Assembly (NCBI GenBank): GCA_959020865.1 | Contig: CAUEUD010000007.1 | Location: forward strand, 1-35,774 | Length of the DNA stretch: 35,774 nt | Reading direction: 5' to 3' | Source of the DNA: Eubacterium limosum | GTDB taxonomy: Bacteria; Bacillota; Clostridia; Eubacteriales; Eubacteriaceae | Shown here: in pieces, positions 29,808 through 35,774 of the stretch | Position numbering within the stretch: the stretch's first letter is position 1 | Layout: every line of letters begins with the position of its first letter | Position numbers and translations under genes: made by a program | The notes under the pieces: generated by a model | Told to the model about the DNA's origin: nothing | The model's input: only the letters and a program-made list of their open reading frames with translations | Database searches by the model: none

Positions 29808-31339
29808 TTCAATTTTAATATCCGAATATATTCAAACAGCTCCGGATCCTTTCTTTTGAGATTTTCTGGATTAATAAAATACTCTCTGTATCCTTCAGAA
29901 AAATATTCCCCTAAACATTCCAAATTTATATATCCATCTCTTTTTCTGCTCTTGTGTCCATTGTTATCTTGTTCATAAAGCATCCCCTGGTATTTTGAAA
30001 CAAACTTTTCATTTTCAACATACTCATACTGCTTGCCTTTGCGAATTCTAAATATGCTTATCTGTCCCATACCGTTTTCGCGGATTTCCCTATACTTATC
30101 TGTATAAATCAGCCCGCTTTTTGTCTCAAGAACATGCCCTAATTCATGGATCAGCTCACCCTCAATGGGGTCGCTCCTTAGATACAGGATTTTTCTTTCT
30201 CTGTCAAAACGCGAGTTTAACTTATCATCAATTATAAACCTTTCAATATATCCATTCAAGTAATCCAAATGATTTTCAGGAAGCTTTTCAATTTCTTTTG
30301 CGATATATTCGTCAATACCAATATCTTTGAAATCTTCAATATTTTCTGGGGTTATGAATCTTGGTGTGCCAATGTCCAATTTCAGCCTATTAGTAACTTT
30401 TTCCGCCTGTCCGTTACGATGCCGCCGTTCGTAATCCTCCATCCAGGCATCCCAGTCACTAACCACAATGATAAACGTGCAGCGGCACCAGGCATGCAGC
30501 GGCGGGAAGTTAATGCCGGGATTTCGGTCTTTGATCTGAAAAGTCTCCTTAGCCACTTCTCGGCAAATATCGCAGACTTTCCCATCCCCCACCGTGGATA
30601 CCCGGTATTGCTCAAATTCAGACTCAAAGGGCGTCATCGTGGCTTCAGCCATGACGTAGGTTCCTTCTGTATAAACAAGCCGATACGCGTCATTTCGGGC
30701 GACTTTATCGAATCGTTTTTTTAGGTTGCTTACGATCCGATCATAGGAATCGCCCCGGGCAAAAGCCTGTGCGATGTCCGTATTCAGGTAATTCGCCAGT
30801 TTTTCCGTGTTTCCCCAAATACGGGTGCTGAAGTTCTTCCCGTCCGCCCACGGGACATCCACAAATTTCTTGATGATATCCGCATTGGCCGCATAAAAGT
30901 TCTTGCCAAAGCCTAAGGCCTCAGCAGCTGCGTTGGCAGCCCGGAGCGCCTGCCGGGTGAGATGATCGGTAATCCGTTCAATGTTGGCGACCCCAATTTC
31001 ATACTGCTGCATCAAAATGGAGTACTGCAGGCCTTCAAGCCGGTTCAGCTTATAAATGGATTCACGAACCGGCATTAAATAGGCGTATTCGGGATACTTC
31101 TTGGCAAAAGCGTCCATTTGCTCCATGAGCAGACGCCTATCTTCTGCGGGCAGGCTTTCCATCAGCTTCCGGTACTCAATCACGCTGTCCTCACCGTATT
31201 GGATATAATAGGCCGCGATGTGCCGTTCAAGCTTCCGAAATTCGGCATCATAAAAGGACGATAGCCGTTCTTTCAGTTTGGCTTCGTCCTTCTCAAGTTG
31301 TTTGTTCAGTTGCTGCTGGCGTTTCTCCCAGTAGGTCAT
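29804..31339 (-). CDS. MuF/SPP1 gp7-like minor head protein with C-terminal zincin domain
   Basis: 511 residues. Residues 1-300 form the minor head protein domain, with its cysteine/histidine cluster (VCDICREVAKETF at 255-267; PPLHAWCRC at 279-287). Such proteins sit at the portal and are injected or assist DNA entry. Residues ~320-511 are an added domain: HELGH at 398-402 (zinc-binding HExxH) and LGEYFSEGYREYFINP (E478/E482 as a possible third ligand), followed by KRKDPELFEYIRIL. That end resembles the anthrax lethal factor (ATLF-like) peptidase domain. Polymorphic toxin domains on phage MuF proteins are known. It overlaps the portal gene by 4 nt (ATGA). Base composition falls in the added part, which is more AT-rich than the MuF part, a sign of transfer. 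Confidence 0.88.
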   Translation of the reverse strand: MTYWEKRQQQLNKQLEKDEAKLKERLSSFYDAEFRKLERHIAAYYIQYGEDSVIEYRKLMESLPAEDRRLLMEQMDAFAKKYPEYAYLMPVRESIYKLNRLEGLQYSILMQQYEIGVANIERITDHLTRQALRAANAAAEALGFGKNFYAANADIIKKFVDVPWADGKNFSTRIWGNTEKLANYLNTDIAQAFARGDSYDRIVSNLKKRFDKVARNDAYRLVYTEGTYVMAEATMTPFESEFEQYRVSTVGDGKVCDICREVAKETFQIKDRNPGINFPPLHAWCRCTFIIVVSDWDAWMEDYERRHRNGQAEKVTNRLKLDIGTPRFITPENIEDFKDIGIDEYIAKEIEKLPENHLDYLNGYIERFIIDDKLNSRFDRERKILYLRSDPIEGELIHELGHVLETKSGLIYTDKYREIRENGMGQISIFRIRKGKQYEYVENEKFVSKYQGMLYEQDNNGHKSRKRDGYINLECLGEYFSEGYREYFINPENLKRKDPELFEYIRILKLK

Positions 31340-32856
31340 TGCACGTCTCCGTTAAGGATCGCCCGCGCTTCAGTTTTACTGATACCAATCGCTGTGGCAA
31401 TCAAATTAATGGCCTGGCCTTCCGTCAGGCCGCCTGCGGTGAATTGCGCCATAATCGCTATCAGACTCTGCGTCTGAGCACCATTTAGCTGCTTACCCTG
31501 TACCTCTGCCACTTCCTCGATTTTCGGGACAACCGCATCAAGCTCCCCGCCTGTCCTGTTTGTCGGGTAATCGGTCTGATAAGCGAGCGCGTCCTGATCT
31601 TCTTTTTTCCGGGCCAGTTCTTCTTTAACGTTATCGACAATCGACAACACTTTCAGCTGCGTTTCCTCAGAGGTGATCCCTGCCAGGTTCCCCGCGATCT
31701 CACTTTCTTCCAGCAGATTTGATGGGATGTTCCGGGTAAACTGGTACTCAATGCTCATCCAGTCATCCCCCGACAGCTTTGAGGTGGGGACACTCGCGAT
31801 CATTCTATAGCGCCGGTTCATGCCCGATGAAAACTTACGCTCTTTTGTTTTAGCGAGGTTGTTCATGGATTGAAGCTTGTATTTCAAACTGATTCCTGTG
31901 GCGCTTCCAAAATTTTCATCGTTGATATTGGCAACCATCGAAATGTGAAAAATCAGCTTTTCAAGCCGGGTGACAAGATTTTCCTGGGTGGCGTCCGCGT
32001 CGGGCTTCTCCAAAAACCGAACAGTCAGATCGCCGACATTGTCACCTGCCATGTTGATGATCCGATTATCCCGCAGATCCTTTTTGGTGTCCTCGTCCAA
32101 CAAAGCACCTAAGATCAATAAATAAGCGTCCGCATAATAGTCAACATCGTTGGCTTTTTCTGAAAAGGCTTTATCAAAGGCGTTGATCAGCGTCTCAACC
32201 GTTTCAAACGCCCCCAGCCGCTCCTCGTTCTCCACGTATTCGATAATGGGCACATCGCCAAAATAATGCGCCTTCAAATCGTCATAGTGGATCCCCTTGT
32301 CATCTCCATGAAAGTACTGAATCGCGTGTTTGTCCGAGAAGCTGCCTTCCATCCGCTTTGTGCCGTCTGGATATTCCGTCGTATAATAGCGCACAGCATA
32401 AAGCGGCTTACGCACAATGCTGTCATCATAGATCATGAAGCATTGTGACGGTTCAATGTAGGTTATCCCAATTTGCGACGCCTCATCAATATAAAGCATT
32501 TCATATGCGTGCCCATAAATGCTGCAAAGCTTGGAGAGTTCCGCGTTATTATCGTCCTGGTCATTGTATTTGTTGAGAAAGTCCAGATACTCCGCGGTCG
32601 CTTCGTGGTCATGCGTTACCTTGACCGGAATCCCGATAAAATAGCCATTCAGCGTATCCACAATATACTTCGCAAAGTTCACCACTAAACGGTTGTCCGG
32701 TTTGTAAGCTTCTTTTTTAGCTTGATGTAAAATTTCATGATCACCCTTATACATCTTGCCAAGCCGCTCATATCTGGGCTGCAAAGCCTTATGCTTGTCA
32801 ATATGCTTTTGGAGGATCTCTGGTGTTAACTCCGTACCGCCTGGCAATATAAACAT
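31336..32856 (-). CDS. Portal protein (SPP1 gp6 family)
   Basis: 506 residues, MFILPGGTELTPEILQKHID onward; AGGAGG lies upstream. Family features: NRLVVNFAKYIVDTLNGYFI, a middle region SLKYKLQSMNNLAKTKERKF and the crown end (TEGQAINLIATAIGISKTEA). Forms the dodecameric DNA gate at one capsid vertex. Located between terminase and MuF genes, as expected. Confidence 0.93.
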   Translation of the reverse strand: MFILPGGTELTPEILQKHIDKHKALQPRYERLGKMYKGDHEILHQAKKEAYKPDNRLVVNFAKYIVDTLNGYFIGIPVKVTHDHEATAEYLDFLNKYNDQDDNNAELSKLCSIYGHAYEMLYIDEASQIGITYIEPSQCFMIYDDSIVRKPLYAVRYYTTEYPDGTKRMEGSFSDKHAIQYFHGDDKGIHYDDLKAHYFGDVPIIEYVENEERLGAFETVETLINAFDKAFSEKANDVDYYADAYLLILGALLDEDTKKDLRDNRIINMAGDNVGDLTVRFLEKPDADATQENLVTRLEKLIFHISMVANINDENFGSATGISLKYKLQSMNNLAKTKERKFSSGMNRRYRMIASVPTSKLSGDDWMSIEYQFTRNIPSNLLEESEIAGNLAGITSEETQLKVLSIVDNVKEELARKKEDQDALAYQTDYPTNRTGGELDAVVPKIEEVAEVQGKQLNGAQTQSLIAIMAQFTAGGLTEGQAINLIATAIGISKTEARAILNGDVQ

Positions 32857-32859
32857 TTT

Positions 32860-34131
32860 TTAAATGCCTCCTTTGAATAATTGTACTTTGATCGCTTTTC
32901 CTTCGATTTGGCGTATCAAACTTGCGGCGCTATCTGGGCTGTCGTCGTGATCCGCGAATTCCGTATAGTTCAAAATTTCATTGATGTACTCCGGATCAGT
33001 TTCATCAAGCCAGAGGATGTTTCCCCATGCTTTTTTCAGATATGTGCTAATCTTGATAAATTTATTGGTGGACTCGTGGTAGCCGCTACAGGGCAGCCCT
33101 CGTTGCTTGATTTCTTTTCGAAGGTAGCCTTTATCCGCATTGTCCTCACAATAAATCGTTCCAGCCCTAAAGCGTTTGTGATAGGCTGAAATCTGATCCA
33201 GGCACTCATCCACATGGCGATCCCAACGCTTTCCAAAGGCCACAATGCCGCCGGTCGTTTTCTTCATGATGGTAAAGGCCGTCCCGTCTTCACCGCTGTA
33301 TCCCGCATCAATATGGCATACGCCATCATAAATCAACGCCGCATCATCTACAAATTGGGGATTACTAAACAGTGCATTCTTGTCCGCAATGTGCTTCAGC
33401 TCATAATTAGCAGCAAAAAGACTATCTGACATGCTCTGACGGAGCTGCTCCAGCTTCTCCCTACTGATCAGCCCGGTTGAGTAGCAATCATGCCTTTTCA
33501 CATTCGGCATAATGGAGATAGCATCCTCTTTATGCCAGGGTGTCCCGGTATTGATGAATCGCCCGCCGCGATTACATATGTTCTGCAACTCCATATACTG
33601 TGTCTTCGTTCTTTCCCTTTCCGCTTTGCTGATCCGGTCTTTCAGATTGACAATATCATCTGTGATCACGATATCCGCATGTTTCCCGGTAATGGAAGTA
33701 CCGATACCAAGACCTACTACCTGGCTAATCCCTTTCGTAGATGTACAAAAATTTGTATGAATCTCTGAATTATTCGCCTTGGTCAGCTGCAGGTCCGCGC
33801 CATACAAAGAATAGGCCATCTTTTGCACTGCCCCAGACTGAAGAACCTTCTTAGCCTGCGTGATGACCTCTGTTACGTCGTCATCCGTCTTACGAAAAAA
33901 CATGACATTTTCATTCGGCTCAATCACTGTATGGATCGCCAAAAATAAGGACAGGTCCGTGGTCTTATAAGAGCCACGATGAGCCAGAAGCGTCTGATCT
34001 TCATCAGCATACAAAAAAGACCTCAACCACTCATTATGTAAAGTCGTCAGGTCTTTAAACCCTACCCAGTGCCCAATTTTATACGGTTCATTCCACAGGA
34101 GTTCCAGAACCGCCTGCTTTCTGCCGTTCAA
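32860..34131 (-). CDS. terL: Terminase large subunit
   Basis: 423 residues from a TTG with GGAGG 6 nt upstream, overlapping terS by 44 nt. ATPase: Walker A HRGSYKTT (51-58), Walker B DIVITDD (153-159), and a C-motif-like GTPW (196-199). Nuclease: HIDAGYSG (D275), IYCEDNAD (E329, D330) and ADHDDSPD (394-400). All key residues are present, so packaging and DNA cutting should be active. The satellite has no such gene and would rely on this or another phage. Confidence 0.95.
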   Translation of the reverse strand: MNGRKQAVLELLWNEPYKIGHWVGFKDLTTLHNEWLRSFLYADEDQTLLAHRGSYKTTDLSLFLAIHTVIEPNENVMFFRKTDDDVTEVITQAKKVLQSGAVQKMAYSLYGADLQLTKANNSEIHTNFCTSTKGISQVVGLGIGTSITGKHADIVITDDIVNLKDRISKAERERTKTQYMELQNICNRGGRFINTGTPWHKEDAISIMPNVKRHDCYSTGLISREKLEQLRQSMSDSLFAANYELKHIADKNALFSNPQFVDDAALIYDGVCHIDAGYSGEDGTAFTIMKKTTGGIVAFGKRWDRHVDECLDQISAYHKRFRAGTIYCEDNADKGYLRKEIKQRGLPCSGYHESTNKFIKISTYLKKAWGNILWLDETDPEYINEILNYTEFADHDDSPDSAASLIRQIEGKAIKVQLFKGGI

Positions 34132-34627
34132 AATATGCCTCCATTTCTTTTATCGAATCATCAATCGCCGGAGCTTTAATATCCAGCTTGTCATTCCACA
34201 TGCCCAAATGCCTTCCCAGAAGCTCCAAGGCTTTCTCTTTGTCGTTCAGTTTTATCTCAACACCGTTAGCGCCTTCTTTGATTCCAGCAATCGCCCGAAC
34301 CTGCTCATCGTTCAACTCGTCTGTTGACTTAATCATAACCATTGCTTCTGCTCCATCTGCTTTAATTGTCACATAATCCGTGGCTTTTGCAAAAGCAATA
34401 GCGGCCAGTTCTTCAACCACACGGTCCTGAGTCACTTTTACCCGTTTCTGACGCTCTTCCATACATTCTGCAATATATTCTGCAACGTTAGCATTTGTTA
34501 GCATTCTTGACGCATTTGCTCTTGCTGTTTCATCATTTTTTACCCGCGGATAAGCGACCTTATAGGCCCTTGTCCCGTTCAGGTCGATTAAGTATTCATC
34601 TGCAAAACGTTTCTGTTTTTCGGTCAT
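34088..34627 (-). CDS. terS: Terminase small subunit
   Basis: 179 residues, MTEKQKRFADEYLIDLNGTR onward, the opening of the Terminase_2 family; an N-terminal HTH (TRAYKVAYPRVKNDETARAN) and a C-terminal region with EKALELLGRHLGMWNDKLDI. Recognises the packaging site and recruits TerL. First gene of the late operon; a terminator-like hairpin lies in its leader. Confidence 0.93.
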   Translation of the reverse strand: MTEKQKRFADEYLIDLNGTRAYKVAYPRVKNDETARANASRMLTNANVAEYIAECMEERQKRVKVTQDRVVEELAAIAFAKATDYVTIKADGAEAMVMIKSTDELNDEQVRAIAGIKEGANGVEIKLNDKEKALELLGRHLGMWNDKLDIKAPAIDDSIKEMEAYFERQKAGGSGTPVE

Positions 34628-34657
34628 GCCTATAAGATCACCTCACTTTCAGACACT

Positions 34658-34686
34658 TAAAAAGCCACCGGCATAAGCCGATGACT
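34658..34686 (-). terminator. Hairpin terminator in the late operon leader
   Basis: Minus strand AGTCATCGGC/GCCGGTGGCT (10 bp with two G-T pairs, 4-nt loop), then CTTTTTAAG. It precedes terS, and no leftward gene is seen between it and the divergent promoter. It may be a leader terminator that requires antitermination, or end a leftward gene lying outside the window. Confidence 0.7.
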
Positions 34687-34732
34687 TTAGTTAATATATT
34701 GTATTTATTTTAAATTATTTTATTAATACCTA

Positions 34733-34761
34733 TTGACGAGCACTTGAATACGTGCTATAAT
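34733..34761 (+). promoter_or_regulatory. Strong rightward promoter with an inverted repeat in its spacer
   Basis: TTGACG (34733-34738), 17-bp spacer, perfect TATAAT (34756-34761). AGCAC (34739-34743) and GTGCT (34752-34756) form a dyad that fills the spacer, a candidate operator. It drives the 40-residue peptide and the genes after it. Confidence 0.85.
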
Positions 34762-34793
34762 ATAATCATACCAAACGAAAGGAGGTCAAGCCA

Positions 34794-34916
34794 ATGGGTA
34801 AGAAAAAGAAAAATCCCCTAAAGAAGCAATTAGAAATCATTTCAAAGATTGTCAATATACTAGCCGGTATCGCAACAATCGTAGCAATGATCTACAACAC
34901 TTTCTTTAAGGGATAA
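34794..34916 (+). CDS. Small basic membrane peptide
   Basis: 40 residues: a lysine-rich start (MGKKKKNPLKKQLEIISKIV) and one membrane helix (NILAGIATIVAMIYNTFF). AAAGGAGG precedes the ATG and a strong promoter lies 33 nt before it. It is followed by a hairpin. The layout (strong promoter, tiny cationic membrane peptide, hairpin) recalls holin-like toxins of type I systems, but no antisense RNA is visible. Function unknown. Confidence 0.7.
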   Translation: MGKKKKNPLKKQLEIISKIVNILAGIATIVAMIYNTFFKG

Positions 34917-34918
34917 AC

Positions 34919-34938
34919 GAAGGGCGGAAACGCCCTTC
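34919..34938. other. Perfect GAAA-loop hairpin after the small peptide gene
   Basis: GAAGGGCG-GAAA-CGCCCTTC, an 8-bp perfect stem with a GNRA tetraloop. It has only a weak T-tract (CATTCTTA), so it is a partial terminator, an attenuator or a stabilising 3' structure. Confidence 0.65.
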
Positions 34939-34972
34939 CATTCTTACCTTGATTATACCCGTTGGTACAAAA

Positions 34973-35134
34973 ATGTTCAAGAAATATTTATTTAAATATG
35001 CCTCGATGTCACTTCTACTCGTTGCCAACATCGCCCTTGCTGTAATGCTCGGCGTGAATTGGCTTTCAGGCATTGCGATTGCCCTTTGTATTTTATCTAT
35101 TGCGCTTAACATCCTGTCCGATAAAATCGAATAA
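34973..35134 (+). CDS. Small two-helix membrane protein
   Basis: 53 residues from the ATG at 34973 (MFKKYLFKYASMSLLLVANI), with two hydrophobic segments (SLLLVANIALAVMLGV and SGIAIALCILSIALNIL). No good ribosome site is visible before it; a TTG at 34949 is also possible. It lies between the peptide gene and a regulator gene. Function unknown. Confidence 0.55.
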   Translation: MFKKYLFKYASMSLLLVANIALAVMLGVNWLSGIAIALCILSIALNILSDKIE

Positions 35135-35148
35135 CAGAGGTATCTTAT

Positions 35149-35343
35149 ATGAACTTAAAACAAATTCGTCAAGAACGAAACCTGTCTGTTCCAGACTTAG
35201 TTGAATTGTCCGGCGTCCCAAGAAGAACCATTCAGGACATCGAAAAACGCGATGACTGTCGGGTCTCTACCGCCATTGTTTTAGCGGACGCACTTGGGGT
35301 CACCCTCGATGAACTTTGCCGAACCGAAAAGGCTGGGGAGTAA
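35149..35343 (+). CDS. Cro/CI-type (XRE) regulator
   Basis: 64 residues, MNLKQIRQERNLSVPDLVEL onward. HTH: SVPDLVELSGVPRRTIQDIE, then STAIVLADALGVTLDELCRT. AGAGG upstream. It shares an operon with the two membrane peptides and may bind the dyad in the promoter spacer at 34739-34756, forming a self-regulating unit. Confidence 0.8.
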   Translation: MNLKQIRQERNLSVPDLVELSGVPRRTIQDIEKRDDCRVSTAIVLADALGVTLDELCRTEKAGE

Positions 35344-35366
35344 TCCCTGGCTTTTTTCTTTTCACT

Positions 35367-35399
35367 AAAAAGACCCCGGTGCCGGAGCTTACCGAGGTC
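35367..35399 (-). terminator. Terminator of the leftward gene at the right edge
   Basis: Minus strand GACCTCGGT/ACCGGGGTC (one mismatch, 10-nt loop) followed by TTTTTAG. It lies just after the stop of the 35409-35753 gene and also separates it from the convergent regulator gene. Confidence 0.75.
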
Positions 35400-35408
35400 G
35401 TGGTTCAC

Positions 35409-35753
35409 CTATAAATTGTATAGTTCCACCCTATTTTTTAATGGTATCAATTCTTGTAAATACCCCTTAGCGTTATCTTTCATATTATTGTAGGCCTTTG
35501 GGTATAATAAATATAGGATACATAACATTGCATTACATATCATACAAAACTCTTTTTGTAATTGACTTAGATCACGATCATTTTCATAATAATCCATTAA
35601 TGATTTTAAGTCAGGTTCAATCATTGCGATATCTACATGAATATAATGACAGTTTTGATCATAATTTTGTTTTAATTGAGAATTATATTTCATTGTTACA
35701 ATTCTTTTGGAGCCTTCACTTAAAAAATTTACTTTCCTAAAAATGTGCTCCAT
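35409..35753 (-). CDS. Hypothetical protein, possibly cut by the window edge
   Basis: 114 residues from an ATG at 35753, MEHIFRKVNFLSEGSKRIVT onward, helical and Cys/Tyr-containing (FCMICNAMLCILYLLYPKAY). No clear ribosome site precedes this ATG, and the frame stays open to the end of the window, so the true start may lie outside. AT-rich compared with the late genes, which suggests a host or accessory origin. Family not recognised. Confidence 0.55.
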   Translation of the reverse strand: MEHIFRKVNFLSEGSKRIVTMKYNSQLKQNYDQNCHYIHVDIAMIEPDLKSLMDYYENDRDLSQLQKEFCMICNAMLCILYLLYPKAYNNMKDNAKGYLQELIPLKNRVELYNL

Positions 35754-35774
35754 ATCTTTACTTGTAGAATCATT

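Overview
The window is most of the late (structural and lysis) region of a siphovirus-type prophage from a low-to-mid GC Gram-positive bacterium, most likely a Clostridia member (possibly Eubacteriaceae; the rank is a guess). The signs are strong AGGAGG ribosome binding sites, a TP901-1-type tail tube protein, SPP1-type portal and head-closure proteins, CD1375-like small proteins and a GH25 endolysin. Late genes run right to left: small and large terminase, portal, MuF minor head protein, a small accessory cassette, scaffold, major capsid protein, head-tail connectors, tail terminator, tail tube, tail assembly chaperone, tape measure, distal tail protein, tail endopeptidase/fibre, tip protein, holin and endolysin, ending at a terminator at the left edge. 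At the far right (34.7-35.8 kb) a divergent promoter drives two tiny membrane peptides and a Cro/CI-type regulator.

The main discovery is a second element of about 8.0 kb (16515-24533) nested inside the prophage. It has a tyrosine integrase, a repressor facing a Cro-like gene across three operators, an AlpA/excisionase-like protein, a CHC2/TOPRIM/RecA-like primase-helicase, a candidate iteron origin, a candidate antisense RNA, and its own scaffold and major capsid protein. It has no portal, terminase, connector or tail genes. This is the layout of a phage satellite (PICI-like, capsid-encoding).

The satellite is flanked by a perfect 14-bp direct repeat, CTGGAATAAAAAAC. On the coding strand this repeat contains T TTT TTA, a canonical -1 ribosomal frameshift heptamer. 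Removing the satellite rejoins the two halves of the prophage tail assembly chaperone (24502-24900 and 16075-16528) with exactly the -1 geometry of a lambda G/GT-type pair. The satellite therefore appears to use the tail chaperone frameshift site of its carrier phage as attB, and while integrated it should prevent synthesis of the GT fusion.

The carrier has further recoding. The major capsid and tail tube genes both end in the same 18-bp block, GGGGGAGTAAAAACCCCG, and in both a -1 shift would append a paralogous Ig-like domain. The MuF minor head protein carries a C-terminal HELGH zinc-metalloprotease domain resembling the anthrax lethal factor fold, followed by a 4-nt-overlapping small gene that is a candidate immunity protein. 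A YjcQ-family gene behind it is broken by one frameshift.

How the parts may work together (inference): the prophage supplies terminase, portal, connectors and tail, while the satellite supplies an alternative scaffold and coat. Because integration splits an essential tail gene, tail assembly by this prophage would depend on excision of the satellite.
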